The translations under genes and the position numbers were made by a program. From CAUUGB01 sp963544615 (GTDB taxonomy: Bacteria; Patescibacteriota; Microgenomatia; UBA1400; PJMF01): a stretch of 22,517 nucleotides of DNA. Below the pieces are notes generated by a model that worked only from the letters and a program-made list of their open reading frames with translations, did no database searches and was not told where the DNA came from. Positions within the stretch are counted from its first letter, which is position 1. Each line of letters starts with the position of its first letter. Below are positions 7,062-14,263 of the stretch, in pieces. The stretch lies in contig CAUUGB010000012.1 of the NCBI GenBank assembly GCA_963544615.1, positions 1-22,517 on the forward strand, given 5' to 3'.

Positions 7062-7982
7062 ATGAGTGCCTATGCCCTTTTTTCTGGCAGTAGCCATGTG
7101 CTCCTGGGGAGCAAAATTGCCCAGCAACTCAATGTACCTCTTTCACCAATGGTGAGTAAATACTTTAGTGATGGCAATTTATATGTACATCTAACTCATA
7201 TTCACCCTCAGCAAAATGTTTTAATTCAGTCATTAGGTTTAACCGCTGTGAATAACCATTTTTTGGAATTGCTGTTTATGCTTGATGCATTAAGGCGTGC
7301 TGGCAGCAACCAGAACATTGTGGTGCTACCCTATTTTTCTTATGCTAAAGCTGATCGCTTAGAACACTCTGGCACTAGCTTACGCTCTCAAGTTTGTGCT
7401 ACCTGTCTGCAACAAATGGGAGCGGGCAAAATTATTACCCTTGATTTACATTCTCCTCATGTAGCTACCTATTTTAAGATATCAGTAATTAACTTAAGTC
7501 CAGTGAATTTTTTCTATAAAAAACTTCGCTCTCAGTTAGCTGGAAAAAATTTAGTAGTGGTTTCACCAGATCAAGGTTACCACCAACGTGCTTGTGAATA
7601 CGGACAGCTTTTTTCTTGTCCAGTATATAGTGGGCAAAAAAAACGCCGCGATGACAATGAGCATATTGCTCAAATCACCCTTAAAGGTGACTTTGAGAAT
7701 AAAACAGTCTTGGTAGTAGATGACTTTACTACTTCTGGCAACACCTTGCAGTATTTGAGCAAAATTCTCCACCGTCAAGGTGCTAGAGAAATTATGGTGG
7801 TGGTGACTCATTGTTTACTCAACCAAACTGCCCTAAAAAAGCTCTTGGCTGCTCCCATTGACAAACTCATTACCACCAATTCTCTCGCCAATCCCATATT
7901 TAATGGTTCCCCACCTCAATTAGAGTGTTACAATTTAGCTAATTTTTTGGCGTCAACTATTAGGCAAACTTGTCAAAATTAG
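7062..7982 (+). CDS. prs: Ribose-phosphate pyrophosphokinase (PRPP synthetase), divergent
   Basis: This 306-aa enzyme should make PRPP from ribose 5-phosphate and ATP for nucleotide synthesis. The order of motifs fits Prs: FSDG (35-38), LELLFMLDALRRA (68-80), the ATP-site segment as YAKADR (94-99) in place of the usual YARQDRK, catalytic H130 in LDLHSP, VSPD (167-170), the flexible catalytic loop KKRRDDN (193-199), and the PRPP loop VVDDFTTSGNT (218-228). That last loop looks more like a phosphoribosyltransferase loop than the classical DDxxDTAGT. Length is close to the usual 310-320 aa. The ATG at 7062 sits 7 nt past a TATAAT. The aldolase gene follows 80 nt later under its own promoter. Confidence 0.88.
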   Translation: MSAYALFSGSSHVLLGSKIAQQLNVPLSPMVSKYFSDGNLYVHLTHIHPQQNVLIQSLGLTAVNNHFLELLFMLDALRRAGSNQNIVVLPYFSYAKADRLEHSGTSLRSQVCATCLQQMGAGKIITLDLHSPHVATYFKISVINLSPVNFFYKKLRSQLAGKNLVVVSPDQGYHQRACEYGQLFSCPVYSGQKKRRDDNEHIAQITLKGDFENKTVLVVDDFTTSGNTLQYLSKILHRQGAREIMVVVTHCLLNQTALKKLLAAPIDKLITTNSLANPIFNGSPPQLECYNLANFLASTIRQTCQN

Positions 7983-8027
7983 TTGACCTTTTTACTGCCA
8001 TAACGGCAAACAAATTTACCCACGGGA

Positions 8028-8056
8028 TTGCGAGGAGCTTGATTAAATGTTAAAAT
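8028..8056 (+). promoter_or_regulatory. Promoter of aldolase gene, leaderless layout
   Basis: TTGCGA (8028-8033), a 17-bp spacer and TAAAAT (8051-8056), with 6 nt to the ATG at 8063. The same -35 hexamer is used by the 16S rRNA promoter at 21228-21233. The predicted transcription start coincides with the A of the ATG. Confidence 0.75.
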
Positions 8057-8062
8057 TTATTC

Positions 8063-9058
8063 ATGAAAAATAATCTCCAAGCCATTGCCAAACAATTAAT
8101 GACCCCAGGAAAGGGTATTTTAGCCGCAGATGAATCTATTGGCAGTGTTGATAAACGTTTTGCTCCCCATGGAATTGCCAATAATGAAGAAAATCGTCGC
8201 CAATTTCGTCTCCTTTATCTTGCTTCTCCAGGAATTGAAAAACACTTAAGTGGTGTAATTATGCACGAAGAAACAATTTTGCAGGAAGCTAATCGCAACC
8301 TAACTTTTTCTAGCTTGCTCGCTGGCATTGGTGTTTTACCCGGAGTTAAGGTAGATTTAGGTTTGGTAAAGCTACCTAATTTTGCTGGGGAAACTGTCAC
8401 TCAAGGGTTAGATAGCCTACCCGAGCGACTGCAAGAATTTACCAACTTGGGCTTAAAGTTTACCAAATGGCGGGCCGCTTTTAGTATTGATGATGAAAAA
8501 CATTTACCCACCGACCAAAGCATTCTGGCTAATATTCACGCTTTAACTCGCTACAGTTTATTAGTACAAGAGTTTGGTATGGTCCCGATTGTCGAGCCCG
8601 AAGTACTGCTAGTGGGTAATCATAGCTTAGAGAAAAGTGCAGAAGTATTAGGGAGAGTTTTAAGACTTTTATTTGAACATCTTCATTATTATCATGTAGA
8701 TTTAACTGGTTTAATTTTGAAAACTAGCATGGTTATCCCTGGCAAAGACTATCAACAACCTTGTACCAGTGAGCAAGTTGCCGCTGCTACTGTCAGTGTA
8801 TTAAACCAATATGTCCCCCCCCAAACCGCTGGAGTGGTATTTCTTTCTGGAGGACAAACTCCCAGTCAAGCCAAAGACAACTTGCATGCTATTGTTAATT
8901 TAGGTCCACAACCATGGCCACTAACCTTCTCCTTTGCCAGAGCTCTTCAAGAACCAGCTTTAGATGTATGGCAAGGAAAAATTGCTAACTTTAATGCTGG
9001 ACAAGCTAAATTTTTAGAAACCCTAGGAGCCAATACAGCTGCTTTACAAGCTGATTGA
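8063..9058 (+). CDS. fba: Class I fructose-bisphosphate aldolase (animal/plant-like)
   Basis: This 331-aa Schiff-base aldolase cleaves fructose 1,6-bisphosphate to triose phosphates (or the reverse). It belongs to the classical eukaryote-like class I family: GKGILAADES (17-26), ENRRQFR (43-49), KWRAAF (135-140), VPIVEPEVLL (174-183), and the Schiff-base lysine K220 in LILKTSMVIPG, followed by LSGGQ (261-265). It is about 30 residues shorter than animal enzymes, mainly at the C-terminal tail. No zinc-binding class II motif is present. It sits between prs and a bidirectional terminator and is probably transcribed alone. The pairing with prs suggests central sugar-phosphate metabolism. Confidence 0.94.
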   Translation: MKNNLQAIAKQLMTPGKGILAADESIGSVDKRFAPHGIANNEENRRQFRLLYLASPGIEKHLSGVIMHEETILQEANRNLTFSSLLAGIGVLPGVKVDLGLVKLPNFAGETVTQGLDSLPERLQEFTNLGLKFTKWRAAFSIDDEKHLPTDQSILANIHALTRYSLLVQEFGMVPIVEPEVLLVGNHSLEKSAEVLGRVLRLLFEHLHYYHVDLTGLILKTSMVIPGKDYQQPCTSEQVAAATVSVLNQYVPPQTAGVVFLSGGQTPSQAKDNLHAIVNLGPQPWPLTFSFARALQEPALDVWQGKIANFNAGQAKFLETLGANTAALQAD

Positions 9059-9116
9059 GAATTGGTATCTAACCCCCTTAGTCATTTTGCTAAAAATATT
9101 TTTTGATTTGATAACT

Positions 9117-9145
9117 AAAAACCCACTGCCTAGCAGTGGGTTTTT
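9117..9145. terminator. Bidirectional intrinsic terminator
   Basis: A perfect 13-bp stem, AAAAACCCACTGC (9117-9129) against 9133-9145, with a 3-nt loop CTA. It ends in TTTTT on both strands, so it can stop both the aldolase transcript (plus) and the groEL transcript (minus). Confidence 0.92.
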
Positions 9146-9168
9146 ATCAATTTATTAAAGCTCCAACC

Positions 9169-10794
9169 TTACATCATGCCCATACCTGGGTTCATTGCTG
9201 GGGCTTCTGCTTTTTTCTCTTCAGGAGCGTCAGTAACCAAGGCCTCGGTAGTTAGCATCATAGCGGCTACTCCGGCAGCATTAGCTAAAGCGGAAATTTC
9301 TACTTTAGCTGGCTCAATCACCCCATCTTTAACCAAATCGCTAAACTCACCGGTTAAAGCATTAAAACCATAACTGGCATTATCTTTTTCCTTAATCTTT
9401 TGCACTACCCAACCAGCATCAACACCAGCATTAGTAGCCAACATCCGCATGGGCTCATCAAGCACTTGTTTGATTAAATCAATTCCAGCTTGCTCATCAC
9501 TGCTATCTGCTTTCATTTTATCCAACACTTTACCAGCTTGAATAAAGGTAACTCCACCGCCAGGAATAATACCTGTTTCAATAGCAGCTTTGGTAGCTTC
9601 TTTAGCATCCTTAACTCGCTCTTGTAAATTCTTCATTTCTAACTCAGTGGTAGCACCAACTTGAATCACGGCTACTCCACCAGTTAATTTGGCTTTGCGC
9701 TCCAGGAGTTTTTCTTTATCAAAATCAGAAGTAGATTTAGCAATCTCATTATCAATCACACTAACGCGATCTTGAATATCTTTTTTACTCCCTTTGCCTC
9801 CCACAATTCTCGTATTATCTTTGTCGGAGCGAACACTATCGGCTTTACCTAAATCTTCCAACTCCACATCTTTAAGAGCCATACCAGTTTCACTAGAAAT
9901 AAATTTAGCTCCCACTAAAACTGCAATATCCTTGAGAATTTCTTTACGGCGATCCCCAAATCCAGGAGCTTTAACTGCCAAAACATTAAAGGTGCCCTTA
10001 AGTTTATTAACTACCAAAGTAGTTAAGGCTTCTCCTTCAATATCGTCAGCAATTAACACAAAATTGCGTGTCACCGTCATGATTTTTTCCACATAAGGGA
10101 GTAAATCTGTTTGTACATTGGCAATTTTATGGTCAGTCACCAAAATTAAGGGGTCTTCAATCACAGCTTCCATAGTTTCGGTATTGGTCATAAAATAAGA
10201 AGAAACAAAACCTTTGTCAAACTCCATACCCTCTTTATGATCAATGGCAATTTCGGTAGTTTTGCCTTCTTGAACTTCTACCACGCCATCTTTTCCCACC
10301 AATTTAAGTGCTTTGGCAATTTTGTCACCAATTTCTTCTGATTGAGCAGAAATAGCCGCAACTTTTTGCCATTCATCTTCCTTAACTGGTTTAGCCAGAC
10401 GAGAAATTTCCTTAACTACTGCTCCAGCAGCTTTTTCAATCCCTTTTTTCATTACCATTGGATTAACTCCAGCAGTAACCAAAGTCATCCCTTTACTGGC
10501 AATTTTACTCGCCAATAAAGTTGCTGTAGTAGTACCATCACCAGCAGCGTCATTGGTTTTTGCTGCTGCTTCTTTAACCATTTCTGCTCCCATGTTCTCA
10601 AACTTATCCGCCAAACTGATTTCTTTAGCAATACTTACTCCATCGTGAGTGACATTGGGTGCTCCCCAACTGCGATCCAAAGCTACATTGCGTCCCTTAG
10701 GACCTAAAGTAGTGGTCACTGCTGCTGCCAATTTCTCCACTCCAGAGAGCATTTTCTTTCTGGCTTCATCGCCATAAATAACTTGTTTTGCCAT
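9169..10794 (-). CDS. groL: Chaperonin GroEL (Hsp60)
   Basis: The 541-aa chaperonin subunit forms the double-ring ATP-driven folding chamber with GroES. Seen: TTLGPKGRNV (28-37), the nucleotide loop GDGTTTATLL (85-94) with D86-G-T-T-T, the VKDAKEATKAAIETG helix with the catalytic Asp, GGG before the C-terminal ATP-site segments, and a short Gly/Met tail ending GMGMM. Length is normal. A Shine-Dalgarno sequence (GGAAAGG) lies about 10 nt before the ATG. It is 28 nt downstream of groES and co-transcribed from the CIRCE-like promoter, so heat or folding-stress control by HrcA is expected. Confidence 0.98.
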   Translation of the reverse strand: MAKQVIYGDEARKKMLSGVEKLAAAVTTTLGPKGRNVALDRSWGAPNVTHDGVSIAKEISLADKFENMGAEMVKEAAAKTNDAAGDGTTTATLLASKIASKGMTLVTAGVNPMVMKKGIEKAAGAVVKEISRLAKPVKEDEWQKVAAISAQSEEIGDKIAKALKLVGKDGVVEVQEGKTTEIAIDHKEGMEFDKGFVSSYFMTNTETMEAVIEDPLILVTDHKIANVQTDLLPYVEKIMTVTRNFVLIADDIEGEALTTLVVNKLKGTFNVLAVKAPGFGDRRKEILKDIAVLVGAKFISSETGMALKDVELEDLGKADSVRSDKDNTRIVGGKGSKKDIQDRVSVIDNEIAKSTSDFDKEKLLERKAKLTGGVAVIQVGATTELEMKNLQERVKDAKEATKAAIETGIIPGGGVTFIQAGKVLDKMKADSSDEQAGIDLIKQVLDEPMRMLATNAGVDAGWVVQKIKEKDNASYGFNALTGEFSDLVKDGVIEPAKVEISALANAAGVAAMMLTTEALVTDAPEEKKAEAPAMNPGMGMM

Positions 10795-10822
10795 ATTAAT
10801 TACCTTTCCGATTAACTAAAAC

Positions 10823-11158
10823 TTAATTAATTTTTGCTAAAATATCTTCTACCTTAAGAATTTGATATTCCACATCTTCAACTTTAAGCTCATTACCACC
10901 CCATTTTTTATAAACCACCATATCGCCAATTTTTAAACCTAAATCTTTAGCGCTCAAGTTGGCCTCCTCACAACCACAATCACAATTCTTTTTACTCACT
11001 GGTCTATCGGCACCAATCGCTAAAATTTTGCCATAACTTGGTTTCTCATTATTATTGGTGGGCAAAACAATGCCCGAGGCAGTGACAGTATCTTTTTCAC
11101 TTGGTTCTACCAAGATGTAACCCGCTAAAGGTTGGAGTTTTTTAATATTAAACTTCAT
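10823..11158 (-). CDS. groS: Co-chaperonin GroES with Cys-rich insertion
   Basis: The 111-aa cap protein of GroEL; most GroES are 94-97 aa. It has the mobile-loop segment TASGIVLPT (26-34) and the closing strands GDMVVYKKWGGNELKVEDVEY and KVEDILAKI. Between AIGADRPV and KIGDMV it carries about 14 extra residues, including C59, C61 and C63 in KKNCDCGCEE. This is where other GroES proteins have the short dome hairpin. Three closely spaced Cys suggest metal binding or redox sensitivity, which is inference. AAAGGAAAA precedes the ATG. It is the first gene of the groES-groEL operon. Confidence 0.96.
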   Translation of the reverse strand: MKFNIKKLQPLAGYILVEPSEKDTVTASGIVLPTNNNEKPSYGKILAIGADRPVSKKNCDCGCEEANLSAKDLGLKIGDMVVYKKWGGNELKVEDVEYQILKVEDILAKIN

Positions 11159-11231
11159 AAGTTTTCCTTTCTCTTGCTATTATTGAAGTTAATTTTTACC
11201 AAATAGTAGTCAAAAAATTGTCAAATTCTTA

Positions 11232-11258
11232 TTGGCACTAATTATATGTGACTGCCAA
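11232..11258. promoter_or_regulatory. CIRCE-like operator (HrcA site)
   Basis: On the plus strand, TTGGCACTA (11232-11240), 9 bases, GACTGCCAA (11250-11258). The CIRCE consensus is TTAGCACTC-N9-GAGTGCTAA; each half matches 7 of 9 and the 9-base spacing is exact. The outer halves remain complementary. The spacer contains the -10 box, so a bound repressor would block RNA polymerase. HrcA itself is not in the window. Confidence 0.75.
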
Positions 11259-11268
11259 ATTTTGTCAA
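11241..11268 (-). promoter_or_regulatory. Consensus sigma-70 promoter of groES-groEL
   Basis: On the minus strand, TTGACA (11263-11268), a 16-bp spacer and TATAAT (11241-11246), both perfect. The predicted leader is about 75 nt before the groES ATG, so these are leadered messages with a Shine-Dalgarno sequence, unlike several other genes here. Confidence 0.88.
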
Positions 11269-11425
11269 TAGGCTATTACTTAATCATCTTTAAGCTATCA
11301 AAATAGTTCATTATACTATTGCTAATAAAGTGTTTGCTCTCTCTCCAATCTTGATAAATCTAGTTCCTTATCATTAAAACCTTCATATTTATGCGAGGAT
11401 TATAATCCTTTAACTTTCAGTTTCG

Positions 11426-11434
11426 TGTTACAAT
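11426..11434 (+). promoter_or_regulatory. -10 element of tRNA-Pro
   Basis: TGT-TACAAT (TACAAT at 11429-11434) is an extended -10 box resembling the one before the initiator tRNA. The tRNA begins 13 nt further on. No convincing -35 box is visible. Confidence 0.45.
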
Positions 11435-11447
11435 AATACTTGACTGG

Positions 11448-11524
11448 CGGGGTGTAGTTCAGATGGCTAGAATGCGCGCATGGGGTGCGTGAGGTCGCAG
11501 GTTCGAGTCCTGTCACCCCGACCA
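11448..11524 (+). tRNA. tRNA-Pro (GGG), CCA encoded
   Basis: The acceptor CGGGGTG/CACCCCG has the C1-G72 pair typical of bacterial tRNA-Pro. The anticodon stem CGCGC/GCGTG encloses ATGGGGT, giving anticodon GGG. The T-arm is GCAGG-TTCGAGT-CCTGT, followed by A73 and an encoded CCA. It is the only tRNA in this window with a genomic CCA. Confidence 0.95.
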
Positions 11525-11542
11525 AGCAGGCAGAGAATGGTA

Positions 11543-11548
11543 TATAAT
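11543..11548 (+). promoter_or_regulatory. -10 box of tRNA-Gly
   Basis: A perfect TATAAT 13 nt before the tRNA-Gly gene, in the short spacer after tRNA-Pro. The -35 region would fall on the tRNA-Pro 3' end and is not conserved, so co-transcription with tRNA-Pro is also possible. Confidence 0.45.
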
Positions 11549-11561
11549 AGAACAACAAACT

Positions 11562-11635
11562 GCGAGAATAGCTCAGTTGGCTAGAGCGTCTCCTTGCCAA
11601 GGAGAAGGTCGCGGGTTCGAGTCCCGTTTCTCGCT
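11562..11635 (+). tRNA. tRNA-Gly (GCC)
   Basis: Acceptor GCGAGAA/TTCTCGC with U73 (normal for glycine), D-arm GCTCAGTTGGCTAGAGC, anticodon stem CTCC/GGAG around TTGCCAA (anticodon GCC), and T-arm GCGGG-TTCGAGT-CCCGT. CCA is not encoded (CCG follows). Confidence 0.96.
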
Positions 11636-11658
11636 CCGAATGACACTTTTTGAGGAAA

Positions 11659-11687
11659 TTGACTTTATCACTCTCGAGGAGTAAACT
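11659..11687 (+). promoter_or_regulatory. Promoter of the tsaC-tsaE gene, leaderless layout
   Basis: TTGACT (11659-11664), a 17-bp spacer and TAAACT (11682-11687), with 8 nt to the ATG at 11696. A GAGGAG lies in the spacer but is about 16 nt from the ATG, too far for a normal Shine-Dalgarno sequence. Confidence 0.55.
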
Positions 11688-11695
11688 ACCAAGCC

Positions 11696-12769
11696 ATGTC
11701 GCTTGTACCCACCATTGCTATCCACCACCCTCAAGCATTAAGCAGCGCCATTAAAGTACTCCACCAAGGAGGACTAGTCATTTGTCCCACCGAAACTGTT
11801 TATGGTGCTTTAGTAGATGCTACCAATCCTCAAGCAGTTGGTAAACTTTTAAGTTACAAACGCCGTCCTGCTGGCAAAGCCATTTCCATTGCTTGTGCCA
11901 GTGAAAAACAAGCGCAAATTTATGTCAAACTTAATCAACAGGCAAAGCAAATTTATCGCACGATGTTGCCAGGGCCAGTCACGGTTATTTCAGTTAGTCA
12001 AAAAAAAGTAGTCAGTTCTTTAGAAAGTGAACGTGGTACTTTAGGTGTTCGTCTCAGCAGTCATCCTTTCTTACAACAATTGCTCAAAAAATTTCCTCAT
12101 CCAGTTACGGCTACTTCTGCCAATAGCAGCGGGAAAAAAACTCCTTACTGCTTTGATGACTTAGTGACTCATCTCTCCGGCAAACAACAACAGCTCATCG
12201 ATTTATTTATTGATGCTGGACGCCTCCCACCCAATCAGCCTTCATTGGTAATCGATACCACTACTCCCACCCCCACTCTTTTGCGGCAACGCCCAGATTT
12301 ACAAGAAAAAATTGCCTCATTGTTACAGCACTATCACAGCCACAATGAAAAGCAAACCCAACAACTCGCCACCCAACTGCTGCATGAGCAGTGGCCGGTA
12401 ATTCAAAAAAGTGGTTTAATTGTGGCTTTAGATGGAGATCTCGGTGCTGGCAAAACCACCTTCACCAAAGGCTTAGCTAAGGCTTTGGGCATTAGTAGCA
12501 CCGTGACTTCACCCAGTTACACTTACTTAAAAGAGTATCCTTTTAACTACCAAAAAGTTACCGGAGAACTTATTCATGTAGACGCTTGGGCAATTGACCA
12601 ACCTCAAACACTAACGGGCCTTAACTTAAATACTTATCAGCAACCAGGCAAATTACTAGTCATTGAGTGGTTTGCTCAAATTAAAGCGTGGCTAAAACCC
12701 AAAGTACCCCTGCTCCAGGTAACCATTAGCGGTGAAAACCCAAGAGAATTTACTCTTTATCAATCATGA
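11696..12769 (+). CDS. tsaC/tsaE: TsaC-TsaE fusion for tRNA t6A37 synthesis
   Basis: This 357-aa protein joins two steps of N6-threonylcarbamoyladenosine synthesis. Residues 1-205 are a YrdC/Sua5-type domain that makes threonylcarbamoyl-AMP from threonine, bicarbonate and ATP: PTETVYG (31-37), KRRP (55-58), LPGPVT (91-96), GVRLSSHP (117-124), TSANSSG (140-146). Residues 215-357 are a TsaE-type ATPase: Walker A GDLGAGKTT (247-255), TSPSYTYLKEY (271-281), HVDAW (294-298) and VIEWF (322-326). Both domains look complete. The gene overlaps tsaD by ATGA, so the three activities are translated together. TsaB is not seen. The fusion is not the usual arrangement (TsaC and TsaE are separate in E. coli), but the domain calls are strong. 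Confidence 0.93.
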   Translation: MSLVPTIAIHHPQALSSAIKVLHQGGLVICPTETVYGALVDATNPQAVGKLLSYKRRPAGKAISIACASEKQAQIYVKLNQQAKQIYRTMLPGPVTVISVSQKKVVSSLESERGTLGVRLSSHPFLQQLLKKFPHPVTATSANSSGKKTPYCFDDLVTHLSGKQQQLIDLFIDAGRLPPNQPSLVIDTTTPTPTLLRQRPDLQEKIASLLQHYHSHNEKQTQQLATQLLHEQWPVIQKSGLIVALDGDLGAGKTTFTKGLAKALGISSTVTSPSYTYLKEYPFNYQKVTGELIHVDAWAIDQPQTLTGLNLNTYQQPGKLLVIEWFAQIKAWLKPKVPLLQVTISGENPREFTLYQS

Positions 12770-13833
12770 TAGTTTTAGGGATTGATACCAGCTGTGACGA
12801 CACTTGTGCTAGCGTAGTTGTAGGACAACAGGTGTTATCTAATGTGGTTTCTTCACAAGTGAGTTTACATCAGCCGTATGGAGGTGTTTTTCCTAGTGTG
12901 GCCAAACTAGCCCACCAACAAAATATTGCTCCTGTGGTTAATCTGGCTCTTAAGCGCTCTCACCTTCATGAGCATAGCATCCAAGCAATTGCTGTCACTA
13001 TTGGCCCAGGTTTAGCTCCAGCTCTGGAAATTGGCCTCAGTTTTGCCAAAAAATTAGCCCAAAAATTGAAACTACCGCTTTTGCCCATTAATCATTTAGA
13101 AGGACATCTACTCTCCCCTTTACTCCAAGCACACTCAGCAAAAAGCCAGGCTACAACTGTGGGTAAAAATTGCTTAGGCATGGTTATTTCTGGTGGTCAC
13201 AGCCAATTTATTCGTCTCAAACAACTGGGCTCTTATCAAATATTAGGTGAAACTCTCGATGATGCTATTGGTGAAAGTCTAGATAAAATTGGTCGTTTAT
13301 TATCTTTAGGCTACCCCGCTGGTCCCGCCCTTGAAATTCTTGCTAAAGAGGGAGACGCTCACGTCTACCAATTTCCCCTACCTTTAACCACTCGCCATAA
13401 CTATGACCTTTCTTTTTCTGGGCTGAAAACATTTAGTAAAAATCTCCTTGCTCGTCTCACCAATAACTTTAGCCAACCTTTAACTAAAAAACAAATTGTC
13501 AACTTAGCTGCCAGCAGTCAAACCGCAGTTTTTCGCCACCTTTTATATAAGCTAGAAAAGCTTTTAAGTCAAGAAAAATTTAGTACTCAAATTATTTTAG
13601 TCGGTGGCGGTGTAGCCGCTAATAACTATTTGCGCTCTCATCTGCGCCGTCTAGGTAAAAAATATCATTATCAAATTGCCCTGCCTTATCACCGCCGCTT
13701 TTGTGGAGATAACGCTGCGATGATTGCTTTAGTGGGACAATGGCAATTAGCTAGCGGGTATGTTCCCCCCGCACCCCAAACTATTGAACGGCAACCTAAT
13801 TGGCAGTTGACTTCTTGGCAAGAAGCGAATTAA
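12766..13833 (+). CDS. tsaD: tRNA threonylcarbamoyltransferase TsaD
   Basis: The 355-aa ASKHA-fold catalytic subunit transfers the threonylcarbamoyl group to A37 of ANN-decoding tRNAs. Seen: GIDTSCDDT (5-13), where most family members have ETSCDET; YGGVFPS (38-44); the metal-binding HLEGH (H110, H114); SGGHSQ (142-147); GETLDDAIGESLDKIGR (161-177); GGGVAANNYLR (280-290); and CGDNAAMIA with D315. Length is slightly above the usual 335-345 aa. It overlaps the TsaC-TsaE gene by 4 nt. Its 3' end runs 38 nt into the convergent nrdR gene. The family is clear, and the substitutions near the N-terminus are consistent with a fast-evolving lineage. Confidence 0.95.
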   Translation: MIVLGIDTSCDDTCASVVVGQQVLSNVVSSQVSLHQPYGGVFPSVAKLAHQQNIAPVVNLALKRSHLHEHSIQAIAVTIGPGLAPALEIGLSFAKKLAQKLKLPLLPINHLEGHLLSPLLQAHSAKSQATTVGKNCLGMVISGGHSQFIRLKQLGSYQILGETLDDAIGESLDKIGRLLSLGYPAGPALEILAKEGDAHVYQFPLPLTTRHNYDLSFSGLKTFSKNLLARLTNNFSQPLTKKQIVNLAASSQTAVFRHLLYKLEKLLSQEKFSTQIILVGGGVAANNYLRSHLRRLGKKYHYQIALPYHRRFCGDNAAMIALVGQWQLASGYVPPAPQTIERQPNWQLTSWQEAN

Positions 13834-14263
13834 TTTCGCGAGCAAAATCTGCTACTGTATTAAAATCACGGTAAATAGACGCAAATAATAAATAAGATAA
13901 GCCATCCAGAGCTTTAAGTTTTGCTAAAGTTAAATTGCCCACCTCTAAGCTTAATACTTCACTTTTGCCCATCAGGCGTAAATCTCGCTCAACTTCAGCC
14001 AACAAAGTTTCAATTTTTTCGCGAGATATTGGTCTTTTCCAAGTGGCCTTAACTACACCACGACGGAGTTTATCACGATTAAAACTCTCTCGCCTGCCAT
14101 CTTTTTTAATAATTTTTAACTCTAATTCTTCTACTCGTTCATAAGTGGTAAAACGCCGCCCACAATTTTCACAACGACGCCGTCGCCTAACTGCTTCATT
14201 ATCGGGTGTTTCTCGTGAATCTAGCACTGCTCCCTGTAAACTGTGACAATAGGGACACTTCAT
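13796..14263 (-). CDS. nrdR: NrdR, ribonucleotide reductase repressor
   Basis: This 155-aa repressor senses ATP/dATP and binds upstream of ribonucleotide reductase genes. The N-terminal zinc ribbon has C3, C6, C31 and C34 (MKCPYC and CENCGRRFTTYER), with the basic RRRRR stretch before it. An ATP-cone follows (KIIKKDGRRESFNRDKLRRG and onward). I chose the ATG at 14263 because MKCPYC is the standard NrdR N-terminus and it makes an ATGA overlap with the upstream stop. A longer frame from 14281 exists. It is co-translated with the DUF5667-like membrane gene. The 3' end overlaps tsaD by 38 nt on the opposite strand. No ribonucleotide reductase gene is in the window. Confidence 0.95.
   Translation of the reverse strand: MKCPYCHSLQGAVLDSRETPDNEAVRRRRRCENCGRRFTTYERVEELELKIIKKDGRRESFNRDKLRRGVVKATWKRPISREKIETLLAEVERDLRLMGKSEVLSLEVGNLTLAKLKALDGLSYLLFASIYRDFNTVADFAREINSLLAKKSTAN

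Noticed and set aside
6870..7127. An 85-aa minus-strand frame with a hydrophobic C-terminal half
   Set aside because: It runs into prs and its promoter on the opposite strand. A shorter start at 7046 would give a 58-aa membrane peptide, but there is no ribosome site or family resemblance, so I leave 6808-7048 as intergenic.
11400..11600. A 66-aa minus-strand frame containing GVTGLEPATSRT
   Set aside because: It lies across tRNA-Pro and tRNA-Gly; this peptide is a familiar false translation of tRNA genes.
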